Shown: piece by piece, positions 8,043 through 16,275 of the stretch
How positions within the stretch are numbered: the first letter of the stretch is position 1
Layout: each line of letters begins with the position of its first letter
From: Chthonomonas calidirosea T49
Lineage (GTDB): Bacteria; Armatimonadota; Chthonomonadetes; Chthonomonadales; Chthonomonadaceae
Assembly (NCBI RefSeq): GCF_000427095.1
Contig: NC_021487.1
Span: forward strand, 248,001-312,000
Direction: 5' to 3'
DNA: 64,000 nucleotides
Program-made: the position numbers and the translations under genes
The notes under the pieces: model-generated
Seen by the model: the letters and a program-made list of their open reading frames with translations, nothing else
The model's database searches: none
Told to the model about the DNA's origin: nothing

Positions 8043-9607
8043 TATTTACCTCCTCGATGGACGTTATTTTTGAGAGCGTATTGGTGTTCTCGTCTCCAGC
8101 TTAGCACAGCAGCAAAGAGAGAGAAAAGCGCTTGAAGGCGATGGTGAAGCGAGGAAGGGATGTAGAGCTCCACAAGTGAGCGAAGCAGATGCACGTTAGC
8201 ATGATGGTATGGGAAAAGATGATATCTCCGTTTGAATGGTGACGTATGGTATATGGCCTTCCACACCACGAACTCATCCAGCCCTTCGCGCCCGCGCTGC
8301 TTCCCAAAACCACTTAGGCGCCATCCTCCGAAGGGTATCGCAGGGTTCGCAGCGATCAGCAGCTCCACCTCGTTGATGGTAACAACTGCGGCCCGCAGTT
8401 GCTGAGCTAAGAAGCGGCCGTGTTGTCTGTCTTTTGTCCAGATGCTGACGCCAAGGGTAAATTCCGAGCGGTTGGCGCGTTCTACGGCTTCCTCATCGCT
8501 ATGAACGGATGAAACGGCGAGCACAGGCCCAAAGAGGTCTTCCTGCATAAGGGCCATGTCGTCGGTGCAGTCTGCGACCAGCGTGGGGGCGTAGAAGTAA
8601 CCTGTGCGTGAAAGCGCGTATCCTCCTGTAAGCAACTCTGCGCCCTGTGCACAGGCTGCCTGAACGCGTTGGTGGAGATTGCTTCGCAAGTTTTCGGTAC
8701 GCAGAGGGGTTAGCTCTTGTTCGAGCTGCAACCGTTCCATTTGTTGTTGGCATAGGGTAAGAAACTCATGATAGCATTTTTGATGAACAAAAATACGTTG
8801 CGGAGCAACGCAACTTTGACCGGCATTGCAACAGCGTGCCCATACAAGACAGCGCGCGGCAGATGGCAGGTCTGCATAAGCGGTTACGATGCTAGCATCA
8901 TTGCCAGATAACTCCATAACGGCAGGAGTAGGCCCTTGTGCTAGAGTGGATAGAATGCTGCGGCCCGTGGCCGTACTACCTGTGAAAGCAAGCTTCTGGA
9001 TGCTGCTTCGACAGAGCGCTTGACCTACTTGGGCATCGCCTATAACAAGGAAGACGGGGAGCTCGGCTTGTTCAAGGCAGCTTTGCAGGGCGAACGACGA
9101 AGCGGTAGCTAGCTCGGATGGTTTCCATACCACGGTGTTGCCAGCTGCGAGTGCCCAGAGAATAGGGGTAAGGTTGAGCCATAAGGGATAGTTCCAGGTG
9201 CCGATGATGCCTACAACACCGTAGGGTTGGGGGGCAAGGGTCACCTGGCGAAGACGACGAGGGCGCAGGTAGTGGGCAATCTGTTGTTCAAGCCATTTAA
9301 TGGCTGAGAGCGAGGGCAAGATCTCGGCTCCGTAGACCTCCTGAAGCGGCTTGCCGATCTCTTGGTGAATGGTTGACACGAGTTGTTCCGCTTGGGCTGC
9401 TAGCACCCTGCGAAGTTGTTTTAGGTAGTCACCACGCTGGCGGGGCGTAAGGCGCGACCAGTGGAGTAAAGCCTTGTTGGCGCGATGAATGGTCGCATTC
9501 ACCTCTTCTTCGGTTGCAATGGGGTAGCAACCGATAGTCTCTTGGGTAAGCGGGGATATGGAGCGAATCGTGCGCATTTTATGGCCTAGCATGGGAGTGG
9601 ATTCCAT
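8042..9607 (-). CDS. Aldehyde dehydrogenase, probably acting on a carotenoid aldehyde
   Basis: 521 residues of the NAD(P)-dependent aldehyde dehydrogenase superfamily. The cofactor region has GTWNYPLW, and VWKPSE; GSTATGRSI is the turn that binds nicotinamide; MELSGNDA carries the general base Glu; NAGQSCVAPQR carries the catalytic Cys. The C-terminal part has an added tail of about 50 residues (RYHLFPYHHANVHL and onward). It heads an operon with crtI, which recalls the AldH that oxidises 4,4'-diaponeurosporenal in staphyloxanthin synthesis; that assignment is inference from the neighbour. ATG at 9607 has GAGGG 7 nt upstream. It lies downstream of a structured leader with an internal terminator. 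Confidence 0.85.
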   Translation of the reverse strand: MESTPMLGHKMRTIRSISPLTQETIGCYPIATEEEVNATIHRANKALLHWSRLTPRQRGDYLKQLRRVLAAQAEQLVSTIHQEIGKPLQEVYGAEILPSLSAIKWLEQQIAHYLRPRRLRQVTLAPQPYGVVGIIGTWNYPLWLNLTPILWALAAGNTVVWKPSELATASSFALQSCLEQAELPVFLVIGDAQVGQALCRSSIQKLAFTGSTATGRSILSTLAQGPTPAVMELSGNDASIVTAYADLPSAARCLVWARCCNAGQSCVAPQRIFVHQKCYHEFLTLCQQQMERLQLEQELTPLRTENLRSNLHQRVQAACAQGAELLTGGYALSRTGYFYAPTLVADCTDDMALMQEDLFGPVLAVSSVHSDEEAVERANRSEFTLGVSIWTKDRQHGRFLAQQLRAAVVTINEVELLIAANPAIPFGGWRLSGFGKQRGREGLDEFVVWKAIYHTSPFKRRYHLFPYHHANVHLLRSLVELYIPSSLHHRLQALFSLFAAVLSWRREHQYALKNNVHRGGK

Positions 9608-9667
9608 ATATTATCCCTCAGTAATACGCCTGGACTCTTAAGAAAGTGACAGGATGGAGGCGCATTG

Positions 9668-9705
9668 CAAAATAAAAATGGCGGTCGGTTCCTCCCGGCC
9701 GCCAT
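9668..9705 (-). terminator. Intrinsic terminator inside the leader of the aldehyde dehydrogenase-crtI operon
   Basis: Stem ATGGCGG-t-CGG / CCG-g-CCGCCAT (9678-9688, 9695-9705) with loop ttcctc; the minus strand continues with TTTTTATTTT. It lies between the only strong promoter and the operon, so read-through must be controlled or another promoter must exist. Confidence 0.75.
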
Positions 9706-9827
9706 CAAAAGGGGCGATAATGGGGTTTTCCGTTCTCTACGAGCACCTTTGCGAAAGATGCGGGGGCTCGCATCTTTGCAAGTTCGCGATGCTTCGTTTG
9801 AGGTGGAAAACGTCTTTTAATAAAGAC
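9668..9827 (-). ncRNA. Structured leader RNA or small RNA ahead of the aldehyde dehydrogenase-crtI operon
   Basis: About 160 nt, read on the minus strand from a consensus promoter at 9834-9862. Three stem-loops follow in order: a 7-bp hairpin at the very 5' end (plus CGTCTTT-TAAT-AAAGACG, 9811-9828); a 13-bp stem with one bulge (9749-9781); and an 11-bp terminator stem with one mismatch (9678-9705) followed on the minus strand by TTTTTATTTT (9669-9678). The operon's first ATG is 60 nt beyond the U tract. It is either a free sRNA or an attenuator/riboswitch-like leader. I do not recognise the sequence as a known riboswitch class. No convincing reading frame covers it. Confidence 0.6.
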
Positions 9828-9833
9828 GAATAT

Positions 9834-9862
9834 ATTCTATCACCCTAGCATGAGGCTGTCAA
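9834..9862 (-). promoter_or_regulatory. Consensus sigma-70 promoter for the leader RNA / carotenoid operon
   Basis: Minus strand TTGACA (plus 9857-9862), exactly 17 nt, TAGAAT (plus 9834-9839). Predicted start near 9827, at the base of the first hairpin. It is the best promoter in the 443-nt gap 9608-10050. Confidence 0.88.
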
Positions 9863-9939
9863 GTACTTTTTAGGGTTTTTGTAGCAGCGGACCAACAATT
9901 TTTCCGTTTTTCCTAGAAATAGGGGATATTTATGTAGGA

Positions 9940-9956
9940 TTGGCACGCAAATTGCA
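9940..9956 (+). promoter_or_regulatory. Sigma-54 (RpoN) type promoter of the cold-shock gene
   Basis: TTGGCACG-CAAA-TTGCA: the -24 element TGGCAC (9941-9946) and -12 element TTGCA (9952-9956) are both consensus, with the required 10 nt between the GG and GC pairs. Predicted start near 9967, 84 nt before the csp ATG. No sigma-70 promoter of similar quality is seen for this gene. Confidence 0.65.
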
Positions 9957-10050
9957 GTAAGGATTCTGGTGCACTCTTTGTGAACGTGAGTTGTTGACGC
10001 TCCGGGAGTCCGCACTGAAAGTTGTGCAGGTCTTAGGAGTACCAGACAAT

Positions 10051-10278
10051 ATGCTTTTGGGCAAAGTAAAGTGGTTTAACAACGCTAAGGGCTATGGGTT
10101 TATCGTTGCCGAAGACGGAGTAGATGTTTTCGTGCACTACTCGGTGATTCAGATGGAAGGGTTCAGAACGTTACGAGAGGGACAACTCGTACGTTACGAG
10201 GCAACGGAAGGGCCGAAAGGCCGACTCGCCACCCGTGTAATCCCCAGAGTTGAGGATGATGAACCGAGCCAAGCCTAG
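10051..10278 (+). CDS. Cold shock domain protein (CspA family)
   Basis: 75 residues forming one cold-shock domain. [16 protein letters not shown] holds RNP1 (KGYGFI) and [10 protein letters not shown] holds RNP2; the rest follows the five-strand OB pattern, with a short acidic tail EDDEPSQA. CspA proteins bind single-stranded RNA and melt secondary structure. The longest frame starts 20 codons earlier at a TTG, but ATG 10051 starts the domain directly and has AGGAGT 10 nt upstream. Expected to have an 84-nt leader from the sigma-54-type promoter at 9940-9956. Its last 4 bases overlap the convergent DUF5658 gene. Confidence 0.93.
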   Translation: MLLGKVKWFNNAKGYGFIVAEDGVDVFVHYSVIQMEGFRTLREGQLVRYEATEGPKGRLATRVIPRVEDDEPSQA

Positions 10279-10802
10279 CGTAAGAAGGGCGTCCTGCCTC
10301 TGACGATAGGCGGGGCAGGACGCAAACAAAATTCGGCATCTGCAGGTTGTGGGGGACGTGCAAACCGCGTTTTATGGGCTCTCTGTGCGATCATCTGTAC
10401 CTTTATGGCCATTTGCTGGCTAAGATAATCGAGTTGGAGCGCAGAAGGATCGTTCGCTGCAAGGGGAATGTCCGCTTTCGCTGTGTGGTTTAGATGGAGC
10501 ACGCCTACCCCGTAAAGAGCAAGGTAGCCGACGATAGCGATGCGTAGGGCTCCCGTAACGAAAAGCGGATGGCGCTGACGCGCCCACTCCATGACAAGTA
10601 GAGGCCCAATAAGGCAGACGAGCTTAGCCACAATAAAGGCTCCTAGCCCCATTTCCCAGAAATGGCGAAAGATGGGGTTCGCTTCCTGCGCGCCATGTCG
10701 TTCTATAAACAGGATGGTACTGCCAAGGTCGGCTAGGCCAATAAGAGCCATGAGCCAGCTTTCGACAGTGAATCGCTGTTTTTGTGTTTTCTCCGATCTC
10801 AA
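10275..10802 (-). CDS. DUF5658 family membrane protein
   Basis: 175 residues with about three membrane helices (roughly 14-32, 50-70, 80-100). The pattern [27 protein letters not shown]-like (Asp...Thr...Gly..Glu-Ala-Asn-Pro) is what I know of DUF5658, a family of unknown function. The last 70 residues are soluble and Arg/Pro-rich. The 3' end contains a perfect 10-bp inverted repeat (10289-10323) that could end the convergent csp transcript. It is monocistronic. Confidence 0.65.
   Translation of the reverse strand: MRSEKTQKQRFTVESWLMALIGLADLGSTILFIERHGAQEANPIFRHFWEMGLGAFIVAKLVCLIGPLLVMEWARQRHPLFVTGALRIAIVGYLALYGVGVLHLNHTAKADIPLAANDPSALQLDYLSQQMAIKVQMIAQRAHKTRFARPPQPADAEFCLRPAPPIVRGRTPFLR
10289..10323. 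repeat. Perfect inverted repeat at the csp/DUF5658 convergence
   Basis: GCGTCCTGCC (10289-10298) and GGCAGGACGC (10314-10323), 15-nt loop. No U tract follows on either strand, so it is only terminator-like. It is inside the final codons of the DUF5658 gene and 11 nt past the csp stop. Confidence 0.6.
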
Positions 10803-10931
10803 CCGTGATTTCCCCCTTTTGTGTCGTTCGTCTTAGCGGGAGTGTTGTTTGATATTCGGATGGACGACTCGATTCCTGTAGAGTTCGCGGGGTATTGTTA
10901 AAAGCGGAAATCTTTGAAGCGAGGAGGAGAC

Positions 10932-11780
10932 ATGCCCTTAACGCTAGAGCATAAGCTGGGAAGATATCTGGATCCGGTCTACTGGCAAAACATTTGGCAT
11001 CTGTTCGTGAATCGAGGCTTAGAGGCCTTAATTCAAGTAGTCGTACTTATTTTTCTCTATTTTGTGCTGCGCAGCGTATTGTTTCGTATCGTAGATGGAG
11101 GTATGGCGCGGATCGTACGTCATCACCCAGATGGAGCTGGGCTGGGACGTATGAAAACCCTGCAGGGATTGGCGCGCAGCATTTTAAGCTATCTGCTTTT
11201 TTTCATCTTCGGTGTGTTGATCCTGAAAGCGATTGGGGTGAACATCATTCCGTTTATTGAAGCGGCCGGCGTGATTGGGCTAGCGATAGGGTTTGGTGCT
11301 CAGAAGTTGGTACGGGATATGATCTCTGGTTTTTTTATCATTGTAGATAATACATTTATGGTAGGAGAGATGGTAACAATTGCCGGAGTAACCGGAGTGG
11401 TGCAAAATATAGGCATGCGCGTAACGCGCATTGTGGATAATTCCGGACGCATCTACATGATAGCCAACGGGGACATAGGAACGGTAACGAACCTATCGCG
11501 TAATCCCATTGTAGACTTTGTGGAGATCAACGTAGCTGCTTCCGCGGATTTGCAAAAGATTATGGAGGTAGTTGAGGCTATAGGGAAGCAGCTTGTGGAG
11601 GCACCGGGCAGCGTACTGAAGAAAGCCCCTACATTGGAGGGTATTATGGCCTTTTCTGCAAGTTCGATGACGATTCGAGTAAGTTTGGCAACAGACCCCA
11701 TTCATCTCTCAACAGAGCAGATGCGCTTGCGGGGTGCTTTACGGGAAGCATTCATTGAGGCTGGTATCGCTTTAGCTTGA
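10932..11780 (+). CDS. mscS: Small-conductance mechanosensitive channel (MscS family)
   Basis: 282 residues. Two N-terminal helices (about 30-50 and 75-95) precede the pore-lining TM3 with its small-residue face (AAGVIGLAIGFGAQKLVRD), then FFIIVDNTFMVGE and the beta domain (GVTGVVQNIGMRVTRI, DNSGRIYMIANGDI), ending in an alpha/beta C-terminal domain. The channel releases solutes on hypo-osmotic shock. ATG 10932 is chosen because AGGAGG lies 4-5 nt before it; a TTG at 10914 would add six residues. A single gene, closed by a long palindrome shared with the convergent fabF. Confidence 0.93.
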   Translation: MPLTLEHKLGRYLDPVYWQNIWHLFVNRGLEALIQVVVLIFLYFVLRSVLFRIVDGGMARIVRHHPDGAGLGRMKTLQGLARSILSYLLFFIFGVLILKAIGVNIIPFIEAAGVIGLAIGFGAQKLVRDMISGFFIIVDNTFMVGEMVTIAGVTGVVQNIGMRVTRIVDNSGRIYMIANGDIGTVTNLSRNPIVDFVEINVAASADLQKIMEVVEAIGKQLVEAPGSVLKKAPTLEGIMAFSASSMTIRVSLATDPIHLSTEQMRLRGALREAFIEAGIALA

Positions 11781-11810
11781 GAGGCGCCTCCAAGCTTGGA
11801 GGCGCCTCTC
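11779..11810. terminator. Long stem-loop between mscS and fabF, shared by both strands
   Basis: Perfect 13-bp stem GAGAGGCGCCTCC / GGAGGCGCCTCTC (11779-11791, 11798-11810) with loop AAGCTT. It fills the gap between two convergent genes. No U tract follows on either side, so it may act as an RNA 3'-end block rather than a classic intrinsic terminator. Confidence 0.65.
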
Positions 11811-11812
11811 TG

Positions 11813-13084
11813 CTAGTGGCTATACCTTTTAAGAAGGATAGAGCCGTTATGCCCGCCGAAGCCGAATGAGTTTGAGAGAGCGATATTCACGTCGGCCGGC
11901 CGAGCTTTGTTTGGAACATAGTCTAGATCGCAGTTGGGATCGGGATACTCGTAGTTGATGGTGGGTGGAACGATGCGGTCGCGTATGGCGAGAGCGCAGA
12001 AGATCGTCTCAACGGCACCGGCAGCACCCACCATGTGAGCGGTCATAGATTTTGTTGAGCTGACAGGTATACGGTAGGCATGTTCTCCAAAAACCGCTTT
12101 AATAGCGAGTGTCTCTATGCGATCATTTAGCTCGGTCGAAGTGCCATGGGCATTAATATAATCTACCTCTTCTGGTTTGACCCCAGCCTCATTGAGTGCG
12201 GCGCGCATACAGCGAATGGCCCCGTTGCCATCGTCAGGAGGAGCTGTAACGTGATGGGCGTCACCGGACATCCCGTAGCCGACTACTTCGGCATAGATCT
12301 TGGCGTTACGAGCCAGGGCCGAATCGAGCGCTTCGAGTATCACGATGCCGGCCCCTTCTCCCATGACGAAGCCATCGCGTTGCGCATCAAAGGGTCGGCT
12401 AGCTCGTGTAGGTTCCTCGTTACGGGTAGACATGGTTCTGGCGGCGCAGAAACCCGCAATGCCGAGGGGAGTGATGGCGGCTTCGGCCCCACCTGCGATC
12501 ACTACGTCGGCACCGCCACGTTTGATGAGCTCGTAAGCATCGCCGATGTTATTCAGACCTGTGGTGCAGGCGGTGGTAATGCAGGAGTTCGGCCCACGGG
12601 CACCGGTAAGGATCGAGACCATTCCAGCTCCCATGTTGCAGATGATCGCGGGAATGAGAAACGGTGTGATGCGATCGGGGCCGCGTTCTAGCAACGTTTT
12701 GTGCCACTCTTCGAGAGTTGCTAGACCGCCGATACCGGAGCCAATATAGACGCCTACACGCTCGCTGTTGTCTGGGGTGATCTCCAGTTTAGCGTCTTCG
12801 ATGGCCATACGTGAGGCCGCAACGGCAAACTGGACGAATCTATCCAGTCGACGTGCCTCTTTTCGGGACTCGAAGTAAGGGGAAGGATCCCAGTCTTTGA
12901 TCTCGGCGGCTATGCGCGTACTGTAGCCACTGGCATCGAAGAAGGTGATGGGGCCGACGCCGGAGCAGCCGGACAGGCAAGCTCTCCAGGTATCTTCTGC
13001 AGTATGCCCAAGGGGCGTCACGGCGCCGATACCCGTGATCACCACGCGCCTTGGCACGCTCTGGTTATGAGATTGCGCTTGCAT
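11813..13084 (-). CDS. fabF: 3-oxoacyl-ACP synthase II
   Basis: 423 residues, normal length for KAS II. Catalytic Cys in TTACTTGLNN, first His in NAHGTSTELND and second His in STKSMTAHMVGAAGAVE. The enzyme extends acyl-ACP with malonyl-ACP in the type II fatty acid cycle. Last gene of the plsX-fab cluster, 51 nt after acpP. ATG 13084 is used: AGGAG stands 5 nt before it, while the longest frame's GTG at 13090 would overlap that Shine-Dalgarno. Confidence 0.97.
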   Translation of the reverse strand: MQAQSHNQSVPRRVVITGIGAVTPLGHTAEDTWRACLSGCSGVGPITFFDASGYSTRIAAEIKDWDPSPYFESRKEARRLDRFVQFAVAASRMAIEDAKLEITPDNSERVGVYIGSGIGGLATLEEWHKTLLERGPDRITPFLIPAIICNMGAGMVSILTGARGPNSCITTACTTGLNNIGDAYELIKRGGADVVIAGGAEAAITPLGIAGFCAARTMSTRNEEPTRASRPFDAQRDGFVMGEGAGIVILEALDSALARNAKIYAEVVGYGMSGDAHHVTAPPDDGNGAIRCMRAALNEAGVKPEEVDYINAHGTSTELNDRIETLAIKAVFGEHAYRIPVSSTKSMTAHMVGAAGAVETIFCALAIRDRIVPPTINYEYPDPNCDLDYVPNKARPADVNIALSNSFGFGGHNGSILLKRYSH

Positions 13085-13135
13085 AACCACTCCTATGCAA
13101 AAGCTTGCTAAAATAGGAGCCTATCGAGCGATGGC

Positions 13136-13378
13136 TCATGAGGCTGCAGCCTTTTTGTCTATGTAGTCCACGATGTCTTGAACGGTGACAATCTTTTCGG
13201 CATCTTCGTCGGGGATATCTATGGTGAACTCGTCCTCAAGACGAAGCACAATCTCCATCACGTCTAAAGAGTCGGCTTTCAGGTCGTTCACCAGAGAGGC
13301 TTCAGGAACGATCTCCTCTTCAGTGACATCAAGTCTATCAAGCAGCACCTTACGCACACGATCGAAAGTTGTAGACAT
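13136..13378 (-). CDS. acpP: Acyl carrier protein
   Basis: 80 residues, acidic. The phosphopantetheine attachment Ser is in the DSLD motif (ADSLDVMEIVLRLEDEF), in helix 2 of the four-helix bundle. It carries all intermediates of fatty acid synthesis. Gap of 139 nt from fabG, with no clear promoter but a strong AGGAGG about 11 nt before the ATG, as expected for a very abundant protein. Sits between fabG and fabF. Confidence 0.97.
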   Translation of the reverse strand: MSTTFDRVRKVLLDRLDVTEEEIVPEASLVNDLKADSLDVMEIVLRLEDEFTIDIPDEDAEKIVTVQDIVDYIDKKAAAS

Positions 13379-13517
13379 GTTATCTTCGTCCTCCTAAGGT
13401 AAGTATTCTCTTGTACAAGGAATTCTCTCCTAAATGGTGATATTTAGCAAGTGTGCTCATCTCGTTCTGAGAAAGCCACACTAGGTTATTGTAGCACGCC
13501 TGAGGCATCGTGCGTAC

Positions 13518-14261
13518 TCACATATACAGTCCACCATCCACGGTGATGACCTCACCATGGATATAGGAAGCATCGTCCGAGCAGAGGAAGACCGCAACGC
13601 GTGCGACCTCTCTACTGCCTCCAAATCGCGCCAAGGGTATCTGTTTTAGTGCTGCCTCGCGTTGTTCGGGTTTCAGCACGTCGGTCATTTCGGTTTCGAT
13701 AAAGCCTGGAGCGATGGCATTCACGCGGATATTACGAGAGCCTAGCTCTTTTGCCAGAGATTTTGTCAGACCAATCAGCCCCGCTTTCGATGCGCTATAG
13801 TTTGCTTGACCCGGCCCGCCCACTTTACCGATCACGCTACTAATGTTAACGATGACGCCGCTGCGCTGTCTAAGAAAGATAGGAGTCACCGCACGCGAGC
13901 AGAGAAAGGCCCCTTTAAGGTTTGTATTCAGCACAGCATCCCAATCTTCTTCGCTCATGCGCATGACGAGCTTATCTCGAGTGACCCCCGCGTTGTTGAT
14001 CAGGATATCTACTCTGCCGAAGCGTTCGATGGTGCTCTGCACCAGTTTTTCCACTTGAGAAGCGTCGGCAACGTCTGCCTGGAAGGCAAAGGCCTCCTTT
14101 CCGCTCTCTAGGAGCACTCTCGCGGTTTCTTCTGCGGAGGCAGCATTGCGATTGTAGTTAATAACCACTTTTGCTCCTTCGGCAGCGAGTTCAAGGGCAA
14201 TCGCTTTACCTATGCCTCGGCTGGCTCCAGTGACGATAGCGACGCGATTTTGTAGTTTCAT
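13518..14261 (-). CDS. fabG: 3-oxoacyl-ACP reductase
   Basis: 247 residues of the classical SDR family: cofactor motif TGASRGIGKAIA, NNAG at about residue 89, catalytic Ser in VNISSVIGKVG and YSASKAG with Tyr/Lys. NADPH-dependent reduction of 3-oxoacyl-ACP. The start overlaps the fabD stop by 4 nt (ATGA), indicating coupled translation. Position inside fabD-fabG-acpP-fabF removes the usual ambiguity of SDR naming. Confidence 0.96.
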   Translation of the reverse strand: MKLQNRVAIVTGASRGIGKAIALELAAEGAKVVINYNRNAASAEETARVLLESGKEAFAFQADVADASQVEKLVQSTIERFGRVDILINNAGVTRDKLVMRMSEEDWDAVLNTNLKGAFLCSRAVTPIFLRQRSGVIVNISSVIGKVGGPGQANYSASKAGLIGLTKSLAKELGSRNIRVNAIAPGFIETEMTDVLKPEQREAALKQIPLARFGGSREVARVAVFLCSDDASYIHGEVITVDGGLYM

Positions 14262-15220
14262 TCGTTGACTCCAGACTGTACGAAGTGGGCTAGCAGTTCC
14301 GCAACTTTGGAGAGAGTTTGTGCATCGTAGGCGCTTAACGCTGTGACATCGGGAGCAATGCGTTTCATGAGGCCAGTGAGCACTTCACCACTGCCAAGCT
14401 CAATAAAGATACGGAAACCATCTTGAACGAGGCGCTGCATAGAGGGTTCCCACAGGACGCTACCGCTTACCTGCATAGTGAGGCCGGAGACTATATCTAT
14501 TGGCTGTTCGATATAGCGGGCGTTGATATTCGCTATGATAGGAATAGTAGGTTTTCGAAGTGGCACGGCGGCGATATCGTTATAGAGGGCATCGCCGGCT
14601 TCTACCATGAGGGGCGAGTGGAAGCCGCCTGACACGGCTAAGGGCACGACGCGCTTTACCCCGCGCTCTTTTGCGAGCTGAGCGGTCTTCTCCACTGCAG
14701 CAGGCTCGCCGGAGATGACGATCTGTCCGGCACCATTCACATTAGCGACGCTGACGATGCCGGCATCTCGAGCGGCGAGGCAGACTTCTCGAGCCATATC
14801 TAGAGTGGCTCCGAGGAGAGCCGCCATGGTGCCCGGGCGTTTTCGAGAGGCATCACGCATCAGTTCTCCACGGCGGCGGACAAGTCGGAGGCCATCTTCG
14901 AAAGAAAAGACCTCTGCCACGGCAAGAGCTGCATATTCGCCCACACTATGACCTGCCACGGCATCCGGGCGACGCGGACAGAGGGATTGTAGACAACGAT
15001 AGGCGACATAGCTTGTAACGTAGAGCGCGGGCTGTGCATTTTCGGTAGATTTCAGCACCTCTTCGGGGCCTTCAAAGCAGAGATCGCTAAGCGGAAATCC
15101 GAGAAGGGCATTTGCCCGCTCGAAAAGCGCACGAGCCTCAGCAAAGCTTTCGTAAAACGAGCGCCCCATGCCAACCTTTTGGGAGCCTTGACCTGGAAAC
15201 AGAAATGCGACTTTACTCAT
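14258..15220 (-). CDS. fabD: Malonyl-CoA:ACP transacylase
   Basis: 320 residues. Starts with VAFLFPGQGSQKVGMG, has the catalytic Ser in AGHSVGEYAAL and the acceptor-site His in GGFHSPLM. Loads malonate onto ACP. The longest frame adds 20 residues upstream that would overlap fabH; ATG 15220, 7 nt after the fabH stop, starts exactly at the conserved N-terminus. Ends in a 4-nt overlap with fabG. Confidence 0.96.
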   Translation of the reverse strand: MSKVAFLFPGQGSQKVGMGRSFYESFAEARALFERANALLGFPLSDLCFEGPEEVLKSTENAQPALYVTSYVAYRCLQSLCPRRPDAVAGHSVGEYAALAVAEVFSFEDGLRLVRRRGELMRDASRKRPGTMAALLGATLDMAREVCLAARDAGIVSVANVNGAGQIVISGEPAAVEKTAQLAKERGVKRVVPLAVSGGFHSPLMVEAGDALYNDIAAVPLRKPTIPIIANINARYIEQPIDIVSGLTMQVSGSVLWEPSMQRLVQDGFRIFIELGSGEVLTGLMKRIAPDVTALSAYDAQTLSKVAELLAHFVQSGVNE

Positions 15221-15227
15221 GGCGGTT

Positions 15228-16244
15228 CTATTTTGCGTTCCACCGAATGATGTTAACCCCCCAAGCAAGCCCTGCGCCAAAGCCTGCTGTCACCACGATC
15301 TGGCCTGGTTTAAGGAGGTTCTGTTGTACGGCCTCGGTGAGGGCGATAGGAACTGAAGCCGCGGAGGTATTTCCATAGCGGTCGATGTTGATAAAAACGC
15401 GCTCTTTAGGAATGTGAAGTCGTTCGGCAACGGCCTCTACGATGCGTATGTTCGCCTGATGCATAACCAGCCAATCCACTTGGCTAGGGGTTAGGCAGGC
15501 TTTTTGAAGCGCCTGTTGGATAGCCTCAGGAATAACCCGCACCGCAAATCGGTAGACCTCTCGGCCTTGCATGATGAGCTTATTTTGGGAGCTTTCTATA
15601 AGTTCAGGGGTTAATGGGCTACGGGTGCCACCGTGGGGAAGCCACACCATTTCGAGGCCATCGCCGTTAGCACCGAGTACAGAGGTAAGTACACCCTGGC
15701 CGCTCTCGTTGGGGCCTAAAACAGCGGCTCCTGCCCCATCTCCGAAAAGAACACAGGTGGAGCGGTCGTTCCAGTTAACGTGTTTTGAGAGGGCATCGGC
15801 TCCGATGAGCAGGATGCGCTGGGCAGCGTGGCTTTGAATGAAGGCCCCTGCGACCGCCAGACCATAACAGAAGCCGGCACAAGCGGCGGAGAGGTCGAAA
15901 GCTCCCGCCCGGTAGGCTCCTATTTTTCGTTGCACCACGCAGGCGGTAGCCGGCCAAATGTAGTCTCCGGTTGCTGTGGCGCAAAGAATGAGATCAAGCT
16001 CATCTGGGTGGACATTTGCATCCGCGAGTGCAAGTTTGGCCGCCTCTGCAGCAAGATCAGATGTGGTTATGTTTTCCTCAGCAATGTGGCGTTGACGAAT
16101 GCCGGTTCGGGAGGTTATCCACTCATCGCTTGTATCTACCATTTGGGCTAGGTCATCGTTTGTGAGAACGCGTTCAGGCACGCACATTCCCAATCCGAGG
16201 ATGGCGGCCAAGCACTCTTTTGTAGGGATCAGGGGACTACTCAT
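15228..16244 (-). CDS. fabH: 3-oxoacyl-ACP synthase III
   Basis: 338 residues. Catalytic Cys in DLSAACAGFCYGLAVA, His in WLVMHQANIRI and Asn in RYGNTSAASVPIAL. It starts fatty acid synthesis by condensing acyl-CoA with malonyl-ACP; choice of primer (straight or branched) cannot be read by eye. 31 nt after plsX in the canonical plsX-fabH-fabD-fabG order. Confidence 0.96.
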   Translation of the reverse strand: MSSPLIPTKECLAAILGLGMCVPERVLTNDDLAQMVDTSDEWITSRTGIRQRHIAEENITTSDLAAEAAKLALADANVHPDELDLILCATATGDYIWPATACVVQRKIGAYRAGAFDLSAACAGFCYGLAVAGAFIQSHAAQRILLIGADALSKHVNWNDRSTCVLFGDGAGAAVLGPNESGQGVLTSVLGANGDGLEMVWLPHGGTRSPLTPELIESSQNKLIMQGREVYRFAVRVIPEAIQQALQKACLTPSQVDWLVMHQANIRIVEAVAERLHIPKERVFINIDRYGNTSAASVPIALTEAVQQNLLKPGQIVVTAGFGAGLAWGVNIIRWNAK

Positions 16245-16275
16245 CGGGCTTTAACTCGTCTTTCCAGTAAATTTC

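Noticed and set aside
9654-9848. 64-residue plus-strand frame in the csp/aldehyde dehydrogenase gap
   Set aside because: Lies across the structured RNA on the opposite strand and shows no coding features.
12146-12691. 181-residue open frame on the plus strand
   Set aside because: Antisense to fabF with no recognisable family features.
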